From Oligoflexales bacterium (GTDB lineage Bacteria; Bdellovibrionota_B; Oligoflexia; Oligoflexales; JALZUQ01), in NCBI GenBank assembly GCA_023301465.1, contig JALZUQ010000035.1, positions 1 through 64,000 of the forward strand: a stretch of DNA of 64,000 bases, written 5' to 3'. Both the position numbers and the translations under genes were made by a program. How positions within the stretch are numbered: the first letter of the stretch is position 1; every line of letters starts with the position of its first letter. Of this stretch, positions 28,527-38,965 are shown one piece after another. The notes beneath the pieces are model-generated. The model ran no database searches and was not told where the DNA came from. It worked only from the letters and a program-made list of their open reading frames with translations.

Positions 28527-29365
28527 GTAACACCACATCAGAAATTGAAATCTTCATTGAATACTCGTTTAAGAAAGAAGCTGAAGCCTCAGAAATCATG
28601 ATTCAAAGCAATAAATCTATCATTTATATTACAGCGAGTAATGAGTATCGAACCCTTAAAAAAATTAATCCATTCAACATTAATGATATTAATAAATTTA
28701 GTTTAAGCCAAAATCAAATTGCGTCTAAAAAAAACCCTAGTATTGGTGGAATTTTAAATAATAATATCCGTTGGCATTTGATAGCTCACCCAATAACGAT
28801 TAATGACTACTGTATTCAATTTCGGAAATTGAATTTTAGCCGTTTTAAACTTTCATCATTATTAAAAACAAAAACTTCACATTTTTTAAGTCATTCTATA
28901 GCAATGAAAAAAGGTTGCATTTTTTTTGGTGAAACTTTCTCTGGAAAATCGACACTCTTACATGCAATGGTTAACCACTACCATGAATTACACAGGGTGA
29001 TAATTCTTGAAAAATTTTCAGAGATATCTTCTTCGAACCCGCTATGGACTAACTTAAATTGTCACCAAAACCCTTTATCTGGCGGTAGTTCTTTCGACTT
29101 TGAATACTTACTCAAACAAACCCAAAGACTCCGCCCAGACGTCATTGTAATCGGTGAAATTACTTCGTTTCAAAGTGATTTCTTTAAGCAACTGATGCAT
29201 TCAGGGTTTCAAAAAATATTCCTGACGGTACATGGATCCAACTTAGACGACGTCACTACAAAACTTCAAACCTCTGACAAAGAGTTATTAAAGTCTTTTT
29301 TGTTGTTTCATACAAAAAGAACTCGAGAAATTAGCTGCCTAAACCAAAAAGAATTGGAGAAGTGA
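28523..29365 (+). CDS. CpaF/TadA/VirB11-like secretion ATPase (divergent)
   Basis: GCIFFGETFSGKSTLLHAM (Walker A), LRPDVIVIGEI (Walker B), KIFLTVHGSNLDD. Confidence 0.7.
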   Translation: MSNTTSEIEIFIEYSFKKEAEASEIMIQSNKSIIYITASNEYRTLKKINPFNINDINKFSLSQNQIASKKNPSIGGILNNNIRWHLIAHPITINDYCIQFRKLNFSRFKLSSLLKTKTSHFLSHSIAMKKGCIFFGETFSGKSTLLHAMVNHYHELHRVIILEKFSEISSSNPLWTNLNCHQNPLSGGSSFDFEYLLKQTQRLRPDVIVIGEITSFQSDFFKQLMHSGFQKIFLTVHGSNLDDVTTKLQTSDKELLKSFLLFHTKRTREISCLNQKELEK

Positions 29366-29434
29366 AAGCCAGGCTTTTCAAATTCAATCGCATAAAACAA
29401 TATAAACACCTGTATTTAAAGAACTATTGCAAGC

Positions 29435-29462
29435 TTGCACATACACTGAAAGTCTATATAAT
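29435..29462 (+). promoter_or_regulatory. Candidate sigma70 promoter for rnc-der
   Basis: TTGCAC-16 nt-TATAAT, about 70 bp upstream of rnc start. Confidence 0.5.
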
Positions 29463-29534
29463 GAGCAGCGGAAACGGCTCTTCACCATCAAATTTCATGA
29501 GAGATTCGATCGTAAAGGGCAGTAGGAAATAAAG

Positions 29535-30410
29535 ATGACTGCTGCGAATAAAACAAAAAAACTAAATAAATCAAAAATTTACGACCTCGTTGAGTCACGG
29601 TACGCTAGCACCTTCAAAAACATCTCAAAACTAAAAAAACGAATTAAATACCAATTTAAAAACGAACACTTACTTATTGAGTCTCTAACCCATAGATCCG
29701 CGATCATTGAACTCCGATCTTTTTTAAAACAGAATATGGAAACCAAAGCAGATCCACTAAAAATCAGCAATAAGTTTGAAATTCCAAACAATGAACGCCT
29801 CGAGTTTTTAGGAGATTCAGTTCTCGGATTACTCATAAGCGATACACTTCTAAGAAGAATTGAGAGTTTTCCTGAAGGCGATCTTTCTAAAATACGAGCC
29901 TCTCTTGTAAATGAGCGAGTGCTTGCTGGGATTGGAAGAAAACTTGAAATTGGCCAATGCCTCATTCTTGGAAAGGGAGAATCAAAAGGAGGAGGACGAA
30001 ACAAAAACTCTCTTCTTGCCGATGCACTAGAAGCTGTCATTGGAGCCGTTTATATTGATGGTGGAATTGGACCCTGCCATAAAATCATCAAAGCACTCTA
30101 CAAGGATCAATTTTCTGGAGCTATAGACTTCCTGAGTAAGCTTGATTATAAAACTAGGCTACAAGAACTATCTCAGCAACTCTATAAAGAAACTCCAAAA
30201 TATAAGATGATTGATAGCACTGGACCAGACCATGCAAAAATATTTGAAGTAGAAGTTTCGATTCTTGGGCAAGTATACAGCACCGGAAACGGAGCCAGTA
30301 AAAAACTAGCCTCTCAGATTGCAGCTGAAAAAGCATATAAAAAACTTAGCAAAATTCTTGCAAAGAATAGTCCTTCAAAAAAAACGAATAAGAAATCGGA
30401 GAAAAAGTGA
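29535..30410 (+). CDS. rnc: Ribonuclease III
   Basis: NERLEFLGDSVLGLLISD, LLADALEAVIGAVYIDGG, C-terminal dsRBD. Confidence 0.92.
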   Translation: MTAANKTKKLNKSKIYDLVESRYASTFKNISKLKKRIKYQFKNEHLLIESLTHRSAIIELRSFLKQNMETKADPLKISNKFEIPNNERLEFLGDSVLGLLISDTLLRRIESFPEGDLSKIRASLVNERVLAGIGRKLEIGQCLILGKGESKGGGRNKNSLLADALEAVIGAVYIDGGIGPCHKIIKALYKDQFSGAIDFLSKLDYKTRLQELSQQLYKETPKYKMIDSTGPDHAKIFEVEVSILGQVYSTGNGASKKLASQIAAEKAYKKLSKILAKNSPSKKTNKKSEKK

Positions 30411-31792
30411 GTTTAGGATTAGTCAGTATTATTGGTAGACCAAATGTAGGTAAATCTACTTTGTTCAATAAAATAACCAAATCAAATAAAGCATTAGTTG
30501 ACGACCAACCCGGAGTCACAAGAGACACTATCTTTTCATACGCAAAGCACGATGACAAAGAGTTCTTACTTGTAGATACTGGTGGATTTGAAGAAGGCGA
30601 TTTTTGTTTCCAACCCTTTTCGACTAACCTTGTCTGGCAACAAACTGTCGCTAGTATTGAACAATCTGACATGCTCATATGTTTATTTGATGGAAAATCA
30701 GGATTAAACGCTCATGATGCAGAACTTGTTAAAATTGCTAGAGAGTCCGAAAAACCCGTCATCTACGCTGTCAATAAGCTTGATTCTGAAAAACTAGAGC
30801 ATCACGCATTAGAGTTCTATCAACTTGGCATAGATAGTTTTGTACATATTTCTGCAGCTCATAACCGTGGAATCTATGAGCTATGCGATCACATTATTGA
30901 AAACTTTGAAAAGCTAGATAGAGTAAATGACTCTGGTTCATCTAGTGAAGAACTCAGAAGAATGTCTATTGTGGGACGACCAAATGTCGGAAAATCATCA
31001 CTTCTTAACAGGTTAGTGGGTACAACGCGATCAATTGTAAGCCCAGTATCTGGCACAACAAGAGACCCCGTTGATACAGATATGAAATATAATAATAAAA
31101 AATATCGTATTGTAGATACTGCTGGTATGAGACGTAGAACAAAAATTCATGATAAACTAGAAATTCTCAGCTCTATTCGTAGCTTTCAAAGTATTAAAAA
31201 CTCCGACCTAGTTGTTGTCGTCATTGACGCACAAGATGGCTTTACTGACCAAGATGCAAGACTGGTGGGCTTTGCAATGCAAGAACATAAACCCACAATG
31301 ATTATCATCAATAAATGGGACTTAATGACAAACAAAACCACAAACCTTCAAAAAGAAGTCGTGAAATCTATTAAGCTGCAATTAGGGCAATATCAATATA
31401 TTCCTATTTATTTTATGTCATGTATTAATAACTACCGTGTCCATCAAACCATGCAATATGTAGAAAAACTGTGGAACGAATCTTCAAAGAGAGTTCAAAC
31501 TGCAAAAGTAAATGAAGCTTTATTAAGCATTACAAACAAACACACGCCAGCAATGAATAAGAGTATGCTCAAACGCCCACGTTTTTATTATGCTACTCAG
31601 TTTGGAACCATGCCTCCACGGTTTATCATTAAATGTAATGTTGCTAGTCTTCTGCAGGAATCTTATAAAAAGTTTATTAATAAGCAGTTCAAACAAATGC
31701 TACAGTTTCCTAACGTGCCGATTAAGCTTGTCTTCAGAGATAAGAAAGCAGATAAAGTTCGTGCTGAGAATAAGGTTCCCGCGAGACGTTAG
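30407..31792 (+). CDS. der: Ribosome biogenesis GTPase Der (EngA)
   Basis: Two G domains: IIGRPNVGKSTLFN and IVGRPNVGKSSLLNRL; DTGGFE, DTAGMRRR. Confidence 0.95.
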   Translation: MSLGLVSIIGRPNVGKSTLFNKITKSNKALVDDQPGVTRDTIFSYAKHDDKEFLLVDTGGFEEGDFCFQPFSTNLVWQQTVASIEQSDMLICLFDGKSGLNAHDAELVKIARESEKPVIYAVNKLDSEKLEHHALEFYQLGIDSFVHISAAHNRGIYELCDHIIENFEKLDRVNDSGSSSEELRRMSIVGRPNVGKSSLLNRLVGTTRSIVSPVSGTTRDPVDTDMKYNNKKYRIVDTAGMRRRTKIHDKLEILSSIRSFQSIKNSDLVVVVIDAQDGFTDQDARLVGFAMQEHKPTMIIINKWDLMTNKTTNLQKEVVKSIKLQLGQYQYIPIYFMSCINNYRVHQTMQYVEKLWNESSKRVQTAKVNEALLSITNKHTPAMNKSMLKRPRFYYATQFGTMPPRFIIKCNVASLLQESYKKFINKQFKQMLQFPNVPIKLVFRDKKADKVRAENKVPARR

Positions 31793-31881
31793 GATTCGAA
31801 CTACTGAAGAACATAAATGATTATCACCTTCAAACCTCCTTACTATTTATATAGAATGATATGGTGTCATAACTAACTAGG

Positions 31882-32403
31882 ATGAATTTCACCATGCGTG
31901 TATATCTAGCTGAAACCACAGAAGACGAGTGGCAGACCCTCACCTTTGAAGGAAATGCCGATCAACAGCTTAAAACCCAAGTGCCTGAAATAATTGATTA
32001 TATAATTGACAAAACCATACTGGATATTGGCAAGGTACAATCCATGGACCAAGACGGCATTCATAGCTGGCTTGAAATAATACATACGATGGATCCTGAA
32101 AAAAGAGTTTCCATTAGTAATTGCCCAAGCCACTTCATAGACAAAGTAAACCTCATCCCCCAACTGTTAGATAATCTGCAGTTAACATCTTTATATTTGC
32201 CTGTTAATTGCACAAGCTGCAAAGGGCAGTTTGAAATTCTCTTCGAAGATTTTGAGCTCTTAAGCTCAGAAGAAGCTAGTGAGTTTATTTCAAAAGAAGA
32301 GTGCTCTAAGTGCAATGAAAAAAACCTAAAACCAATAGTCGATTTAAAAATTTTCTTAGGTTTTCACACAACAAAAAAAAGGAATCCTAATGCAAAAAAA
32401 TGA
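31882..32403 (+). CDS. STAS-like domain protein with C-terminal zinc-ribbon cysteines
   Basis: IDKTILDIGKVQSMDQDGIHSWLEI STAS-like; CTSCKGQ and CSKCNEK. Confidence 0.55.
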   Translation: MNFTMRVYLAETTEDEWQTLTFEGNADQQLKTQVPEIIDYIIDKTILDIGKVQSMDQDGIHSWLEIIHTMDPEKRVSISNCPSHFIDKVNLIPQLLDNLQLTSLYLPVNCTSCKGQFEILFEDFELLSSEEASEFISKEECSKCNEKNLKPIVDLKIFLGFHTTKKRNPNAKK

Positions 32404-33067
32404 AAACCCTCTCATTAGCATAGTATTTAATATTGTCATACCATCGCTTATTTTATCAAAACTCAGTGAACAGCTTGGACCTTTACTTTGCCTCATTGTA
32501 GCCCTTCTTTTTCCTTTAATTTACGGCCTTATCGACCTATGGAAACAAAAAAAGACCAATATGATTTCAGTATTGGGAATGCTGAATGTTTTACTAACTG
32601 GAGGGATTGGCTTGTTTCAGGTTGATAACTTTTGGTTTGCTGTCAAAGAGGCTGCTGTTCCAGCATTAATTGGAATTTTTGTTTTATTTACGGCTTCTTC
32701 AAGCAACCCGATCATGAAAATGTTTATTTATAACGATTTATTATTTCAAAAAGAAAATATAGAAAACAAACTACAAGAGCTATTTCAAATGGAAAAATTT
32801 GACTCGTTACTTGTAAAGATAACTTACTGGATCGGAGCATCCTTTTTTCTAAGTGCTATCTTGAACTTTGTATTTGCTAAATACTATGTAGTGAGTGCTC
32901 CCGGCTCCGAAGCTTTTAACAACGAAGTTGGAAAATTTATGATTGTGAGTTTTATTGTTATTTCACTGCCGTGTACAGTCATTTTAATGATTGCTTTTTG
33001 GAAACTCATAAAAGGTATCCAAAGTTTAACTGGAATGAAGCAAGAGGAAATTTTAAAGGTTAAATAG
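32390..33067 (+). CDS. VC0807-like integral membrane protein
   Basis: Several TM helices; PLIYGLIDLWKQKKTNMISVLGMLNVLLTGGIGLF. Confidence 0.6.
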   Translation: MQKNENPLISIVFNIVIPSLILSKLSEQLGPLLCLIVALLFPLIYGLIDLWKQKKTNMISVLGMLNVLLTGGIGLFQVDNFWFAVKEAAVPALIGIFVLFTASSSNPIMKMFIYNDLLFQKENIENKLQELFQMEKFDSLLVKITYWIGASFFLSAILNFVFAKYYVVSAPGSEAFNNEVGKFMIVSFIVISLPCTVILMIAFWKLIKGIQSLTGMKQEEILKVK

Positions 33068-33068
33068 C

Positions 33069-33311
33069 CTAAACTGCTACTTTAGAATCTGAAGATTGAG
33101 TAAAAACTCTACCAACAAGACCATCAATTTCTTTTGAGCGATCTATGAGTACTTCACGTAAATCCCAGTAACACTCTTCACACATTGGAGATTCATGATC
33201 TGTAAATGAGACTTCTTCCCACGCAACTAATACAGACCATGCCGTAGAAGAAAATTCTCTAGAAATTGATTTTTTTTGCTTTGAGCATACTGCACAACAT
33301 TTAGCTCCCAT
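33069..33311 (-). CDS. Small Cys-rich (zinc-binding-like) protein
   Basis: CCAVCSKQ..., CEECYWDLRE. Confidence 0.5.
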   Translation of the reverse strand: MGAKCCAVCSKQKKSISREFSSTAWSVLVAWEEVSFTDHESPMCEECYWDLREVLIDRSKEIDGLVGRVFTQSSDSKVAV

Positions 33312-33478
33312 TTTATCCCCCTAAATGAGCAAACTAACCCGAATTACATTAGTCATGTGAAACGATCTAGAAAGAATATGAAGGACATGAGGATTATTGT
33401 CAATAAAAAACTGACTGGCCGGTCAGCAAAAGAACAAGCAGCCAAAATACTATATGCCATAGCTTACGAGAAGGGCTA

Positions 33479-35797
33479 TTAGTTATACACCTTAATATCA
33501 ACATTTTCCACTGACGCAGGCTCACCGTAATATAGTCTTAAAATATCTTTTTTAAACTCGTGTTCTTTTATTGAGTCTACCTGAGAAGAGATCAAAGGCT
33601 TCCATATTTTTTTGCCCACATCTTGTGATCCTGACCTCATATGAAATAAACCTTTAATGTATTTATTGGTAAAGCTCTCAGAATGTAACTCATGTAAAAC
33701 AGGTTTTACTTTTTTGGTTTGACCTTGTTTTAAATAACATAAAGCCAATGTTTGATATATATTTTCTCTATCAGAGTCTGTTGCCTTATCGTGCTCGATA
33801 CACATCAATGAATACTCTATCGCTTTTTGAGTTTCACGCCCCATCATCATTAAGCATTCAGCCATACTTGCATATGTTTTATAAAAAACATAATCATACT
33901 TATCTCTAGAAAAATCAAATATTAACTTAAACCAGTTATAAGCACTTTCTAACTGATTCATAGATTTATAAAGCATACCGATCGTTAGGTATAAACCTGG
34001 ATGATCATAATTTGTATTCAGTAATTTTGTAAGATCGCTGATACATTTATCTTCGTAAAACTCCTTCGCACACATTAAAAGTAAGTCTAAACTATTATCA
34101 TTTCCTTTTTGATAAAGAAAAAATAGTTTTGACCGGAGATAAGCTAATTGAAAATGCCTATGTTCAAATACAGTACAAGTTTCTTTATAATAGTCTTCCC
34201 AGTCCATTGCTTTTAAATACTTAAAAATCTCAGGGTCAGATTTAAAGGTTTTTTTTCCATCAGTGTACGAGTCTTCAGAAGCTAGTTCTAAATTGTCTAT
34301 TTGGTGCTGTAAAAAAGCTATATTCCAAGGGTCTTGTTTTAAATTTATATCCATTAACTGAATAGCTTCAGTATATTTACCAACACTGTTATAACATATT
34401 GATTTTACCCAATTATATCTATCAGAAGCTTCCGTTGATTTTATAAACTTCACGTCAACTTCGTCTAGAACATCCATTGCTTCAGAGTAAAGTGACTCAC
34501 CAAGCAAATACTCTGCAAAATTAACTTTCGTGATAGAGCCAAGAGGATCACAATCTAGCATTTTCTCAAAATGAAATTTTCTTTTTACTTGGCTTTGCAA
34601 CCTAGTAAAAACTTGAGCAGCTGCAAAATGAACTTCATAATCTTTATCATAAAGCCGCATCAATTTACTCACATCTTCAAGTAAATAAAATCCATTGGAT
34701 TCTGTATCCAATGCAGTTAGCAATTTGTCACGAAGATAGAGATATTCTTCAATGTCAACATTCTGCTGCTTTAATCTTGAAATCAATAGACACAATCTAA
34801 TGCTATCATTATTTGGGAATTCTTTATAAAAATTTATAAAAATTTCTTCAGCTGATTTTGGAGGAATACTAGTAAGTATTTGCATTGCCATTTTTGACAC
34901 AAGAGCATCATTTTTAATATCGTATTTTATGATACATTTATAAATATTAATCGCTTGATGTAAAAAGTTATTCTCTTCTAGTATTTTTGCTACAAAAACA
35001 GCTACATTAAACTGAGACGGCTCATAGTATTGCACCAATGAATTAACTTTATCAAACGCCTCTAATTGAAAAGATTTTGATTCTTCGACATTACCATTTT
35101 TAAAAGAGATCTTACTTAAGTAAAGAGATTCGAAAATTTTAATTTCATCAGGACAGTAATTTTTATTATCTTCCCACCACTTCGATAAACTTAAAATTGC
35201 TTTTTTAGCATATGTAAACTCTTCTCTTTCCATGAAAAACTTTGCTAAGAAACGATGTGTTTCAATATTTCCGTAAACACTATATGGGGATTTTTTTTCA
35301 TACATATAAAAATAATTATCGCCTTTTTTCATATCCCCTAATTGATAATGAATTTGTGATAAAGCAAAAAACGCTGGATACCATTCCTGGTTTATTTTAA
35401 TAACTTCACCGTAGCACTTTTGTGCTTCATTTAATGATTTCATTTTTTCAAAACAAATCCCACGGCAATATTGCACGACTGCTTGATCAAATTGATCATC
35501 ATTTAATATGTTTTTATTGATGTCATCTAAAATAAAATCAGGGTCTTGATGAGCACTGACAAGAGAAACCATATGATTTACCAAATCATTTGACCAAGCT
35601 TTTTCTTTTATTTGTTGTACAAATAATTCAAAATCACCTAATTTATTTTCTAATTCGGCAAGTCGTAAAATCACTAAATAGTTTGGTGAATCCATGCTAC
35701 TTGATATAAGCTCATACAAAATCTCTTTTGCTTTCTTATACTCTCCAACAAAAATCAACTTATTGGACTCTTCTAATTTTTTCTGCCAGCTATCCAT
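33479..35797 (-). CDS. Large TPR-like repeat protein
   Basis: Multiple helical TPR-like repeats (AQKCYGEVIKINQEWYPAFFALSQIHYQLGD). Confidence 0.7.
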   Translation of the reverse strand: MDSWQKKLEESNKLIFVGEYKKAKEILYELISSSMDSPNYLVILRLAELENKLGDFELFVQQIKEKAWSNDLVNHMVSLVSAHQDPDFILDDINKNILNDDQFDQAVVQYCRGICFEKMKSLNEAQKCYGEVIKINQEWYPAFFALSQIHYQLGDMKKGDNYFYMYEKKSPYSVYGNIETHRFLAKFFMEREEFTYAKKAILSLSKWWEDNKNYCPDEIKIFESLYLSKISFKNGNVEESKSFQLEAFDKVNSLVQYYEPSQFNVAVFVAKILEENNFLHQAINIYKCIIKYDIKNDALVSKMAMQILTSIPPKSAEEIFINFYKEFPNNDSIRLCLLISRLKQQNVDIEEYLYLRDKLLTALDTESNGFYLLEDVSKLMRLYDKDYEVHFAAAQVFTRLQSQVKRKFHFEKMLDCDPLGSITKVNFAEYLLGESLYSEAMDVLDEVDVKFIKSTEASDRYNWVKSICYNSVGKYTEAIQLMDINLKQDPWNIAFLQHQIDNLELASEDSYTDGKKTFKSDPEIFKYLKAMDWEDYYKETCTVFEHRHFQLAYLRSKLFFLYQKGNDNSLDLLLMCAKEFYEDKCISDLTKLLNTNYDHPGLYLTIGMLYKSMNQLESAYNWFKLIFDFSRDKYDYVFYKTYASMAECLMMMGRETQKAIEYSLMCIEHDKATDSDRENIYQTLALCYLKQGQTKKVKPVLHELHSESFTNKYIKGLFHMRSGSQDVGKKIWKPLISSQVDSIKEHEFKKDILRLYYGEPASVENVDIKVYN

Positions 35798-35900
35798 GTA
35801 ATGGTTCCTTTTTTCCTATAGGAACTATCGACCTAGCAGCAATATTCTTAATAAATTCGCTAAATTAATTTTTTGATAATTGAAGAAAACAATGGAATTA

Positions 35901-36773
35901 TTAATTAAAATTGGTCCATTTGTGATATTGCCAAAGCCACTGAGCGGGGTACTCTTTTACTTTTTTTTCGAATTCTGAGGCCAAAAATTGTGTCATTGCA
36001 TTGACATCATTCATTTTATTACCAAGATCGAGGTAATTCGAGTGCAATGAATACTTAAAGCGACCTTCTCGAAGACAATACATCTCACCAATCTCAGCAC
36101 CCGTTTTTCTAGCAAATAAAGCCGGCCCAGAAACAAAGTCTGTCTCATAACCTAAAAAATTAACTTGCGGACCTTTTCTATTTTTAGATTTTTGATCAAA
36201 AACAAACCCAACTGCTTGATTGTTTTTTAAAGCTTTCAAAATTGATTTATAAGAACCAAGATCAGACTCTACCCAAAGTATACGAGTCGCATTCTTTGAT
36301 CTCATTTTATCTAAAACGTAGTTTGCCCATAAATATTTTGTTGGCTTTGCCAGTAGCAACGGGTTTTTAAACCCCTCAAGTAAATCACTTAAAAGCTCCC
36401 AAGCTCCTATATGGCCAGTAATGAGAATAGTGGGTTTCTCCGTAGGAATATGTTCAGAAATTTTGTGGTTTGATTTATCAAACTTAATTTTATTAGACCA
36501 CATCATCCCAACAAATGATTCTATGGTGCAATGTACTTGGTGTTTTATATATTCTTTTTTAAATTGATAATATTCTCGGCTCTTAGGTTTATAACCGAGA
36601 ACATGAAAAACATTTCTATCAAAGTAACGAGAAGGACTAAAGTCAATCATAACAAGAAGGCTTGAAATGCAACATGCTAAATATGAATATAGAACACTAG
36701 GTAAACAAGTACCTATCTTCAATAGTAGAAAAACTATTTCACCAATAAGCTTGCTAAGAAAAGGTGTTTTCAT
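35901..36773 (-). CDS. LpxL/HtrB-like lysophospholipid acyltransferase
   Basis: ILITGHIGAWELL, AVGFVFDQKSKNRKGPQVNFLGYETDF, PAQWLWQYHKW. Confidence 0.8.
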   Translation of the reverse strand: MKTPFLSKLIGEIVFLLLKIGTCLPSVLYSYLACCISSLLVMIDFSPSRYFDRNVFHVLGYKPKSREYYQFKKEYIKHQVHCTIESFVGMMWSNKIKFDKSNHKISEHIPTEKPTILITGHIGAWELLSDLLEGFKNPLLLAKPTKYLWANYVLDKMRSKNATRILWVESDLGSYKSILKALKNNQAVGFVFDQKSKNRKGPQVNFLGYETDFVSGPALFARKTGAEIGEMYCLREGRFKYSLHSNYLDLGNKMNDVNAMTQFLASEFEKKVKEYPAQWLWQYHKWTNFN

Positions 36774-37647
36774 AGAATTCATTTGCTTTATAAGAAGACC
36801 TAATGAGCGGACCACTCACAACACCAGCAAGTCCCTCGCTTAACGCAAACTCATTTAACACATCAAACTCTTCAGGAGAATACCACTTTTTAACCGTCAA
36901 ATGTTTTGGTGTCGGCCTCATATATTGACCAATGGTTAATAACTTAACTCCAACACTTTTTAAGTCTTTAATGGTTTGTTTGATTTCATCATCTGACTCA
37001 CCAAGACCCAGCATGATACTTGATTTTGTAACAAGGTTTGGTTTTTGAGTTCTAACATAATTTAATACATCCAGAGTTTGCTTGTATCCAGCACGTGCAT
37101 CACGAACTCGGTTTGTTAATCTTTCAACTGTTTCAATGTTTTGAGCAAAAACAGTGAGCGGACTTTCAATCACTGTATTCAAGGATTTTTTATTAAATTT
37201 GAAATCTCCAGAAAGTAATTCGATTTTAATCTTAGGGACTTCTTCTTTTGTTTTTGAGATGACCTGTTCGAGATGTGAGGCACCTCCATCTGGTAAATCA
37301 TCTCGATTCACCATGGTTAAAACCACATAGTTTAAACCCATTTTTTTGCAATTACTTGCGACTTCTTTTGCTTCTGATTGATCTAAAGAGGGAGGTGTTG
37401 AAGAGGTTTTAATATGACAAAACCTACATGCTCTCGTGCAAGTATCTCCCATCACCATAAAGGTAGCGGTTCTAGTATTCCAGCACTCGCCAATATTCGG
37501 GCATTTTGCTTCTTCACACACAGTATGGAGCTTTGACTCCCGTAATGAGCGTTTAATTTCAAAATATGTTTTTCCAGTTGGAATTTTTGTCTTTAGCCAC
37601 GCGGGCTTACGAGCCTCTGGACCTCTACCGTTGTTCATGATATCCAC
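36754..37647 (-). CDS. lipA: Lipoyl synthase
   Basis: CEEAKCPNIGECWNTRTATFMVMGDTCTRACRFC. Confidence 0.95.
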   Translation of the reverse strand: MDIMNNGRGPEARKPAWLKTKIPTGKTYFEIKRSLRESKLHTVCEEAKCPNIGECWNTRTATFMVMGDTCTRACRFCHIKTSSTPPSLDQSEAKEVASNCKKMGLNYVVLTMVNRDDLPDGGASHLEQVISKTKEEVPKIKIELLSGDFKFNKKSLNTVIESPLTVFAQNIETVERLTNRVRDARAGYKQTLDVLNYVRTQKPNLVTKSSIMLGLGESDDEIKQTIKDLKSVGVKLLTIGQYMRPTPKHLTVKKWYSPEEFDVLNEFALSEGLAGVVSGPLIRSSYKANEFYENTFS

Positions 37648-37668
37648 ACCTTGTTATAAGGATAAAAT

Positions 37669-38712
37669 ATGTCTTCTTCAAAGTCTCTTCATACCACATT
37701 TACAGATATTATTCTGAGCAAATGGCTAGAAATTGCAGACCATTTGCCCAAAAAGTATCAAAATAGCCAGATTGATAACATCGAAACCTTGTGGGAAATT
37801 TATACAAGACAACAAGGGGGGATTAGAACAAACCTCCTCAATACAGAGAAACATGCATGGGCCTATTTTTTTGGCTTCCACCTCAGTAACTGCTGGAGAT
37901 TATTGAACTTATTAGACAGAGGCCTTCCCCCAAAACACGAGTCTTTTTGGCAAAAAAGTATGGATATCATTGATTTAGGAGCTGGGACAGGTTCAGGAAC
38001 ACAAACACTCCACGCATGGCTCAAATCTCATAAATATAGTGGGGAGCTGAGATCTACTTTAGTGGACTCTTCAAAAATTCTCCTCCAAAAAGCAAAACTC
38101 ATTAATAGTGAGTTAAACTCAAAAACGATACGCTGTCTCATTCAAGATTACGATCTTAGAGCAAATAGGCCTAACACAACTCAAGTTTATATCTTGTCAT
38201 ATGTTTGTAATGAAATCACAAAAGATGAAAAGTTGAGTGCTAGGCTCATCCATCAATTTAAAAATAAAATAAAATCTGGAGATGATTTTCATATCATTAT
38301 TCTTGATAGTTCACATGATGCAACTCATCGTGGAATGATTCATTTTAGAGATGCACTATGTGATATCGGATTAAAAATTCAATTTCCCTGCCCAAAGTCA
38401 GAAGAGTGTCCCATCATTAATAGAATTCATTATCGCGACAGATGTTTTATGAACGCACATACAACTCCACCAAAAAAACTTTTACAGACACTCAAAAAAT
38501 ATAATCGTGATTCTTTAAATTTTGATTTCATGGGTTTTGTTTTTTCTTCTAATCAAACTCAAAAAGCGATCCACAATAAATTGATAGGTCAGGTTGGCAA
38601 TGAAAAATATATGGAATGCAATGGTTCCACAATTGAATACACCAATATCAAAAATCTTGATTTTGTTCGCGGAATGGACACTCCATCACCAGAATCAAAA
38701 CCCAAGAGCTGA
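37669..38712 (+). CDS. Rsm22-like SAM methyltransferase family protein
   Basis: MDIIDLGAGTGSGTQTL motif I, VYILSYVCNEI; late cysteine region CPKSEECPIINRIHYRDRC. Confidence 0.55.
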   Translation: MSSSKSLHTTFTDIILSKWLEIADHLPKKYQNSQIDNIETLWEIYTRQQGGIRTNLLNTEKHAWAYFFGFHLSNCWRLLNLLDRGLPPKHESFWQKSMDIIDLGAGTGSGTQTLHAWLKSHKYSGELRSTLVDSSKILLQKAKLINSELNSKTIRCLIQDYDLRANRPNTTQVYILSYVCNEITKDEKLSARLIHQFKNKIKSGDDFHIIILDSSHDATHRGMIHFRDALCDIGLKIQFPCPKSEECPIINRIHYRDRCFMNAHTTPPKKLLQTLKKYNRDSLNFDFMGFVFSSNQTQKAIHNKLIGQVGNEKYMECNGSTIEYTNIKNLDFVRGMDTPSPESKPKS

Positions 38713-38965
38713 ATCAAAAAGAAGCTCTGAACCCCATAAAACAAGCTCTTAGCATGAGCTTATAAAGTTTTGATCGCTTTTTATGAACTTTGAATAGCCC
38801 ATTATCTTTAGCTTTTTTACCCTTATTTAGGGCTTCGTGGAATTTGAGAGAGTTTCTCATTTGATTCTCAATTTCTAACAGAGGTATAATTAAGTATATC
38901 CACTTTAACACAACTTATTTGGTTACTGAGAACTTCAGTTCCAAGCACTAATTTTTCGGAGCATC

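Noticed and set aside
29579-30040. 153-aa antisense ORF opposite rnc
   Set aside because: Shadow ORF over a clearly coding gene with Ser/Arg-rich composition.
31785-31815. tRNA-like motif GGATTCGAACT at the end of der
   Set aside because: No matching acceptor, D or anticodon arms nearby; part of the der 3' end.
38714-38911. 65-aa minus-strand ORF between the Rsm22-like gene and the sigma54 regulator
   Set aside because: No recognisable domain or convincing RBS; could be spurious.
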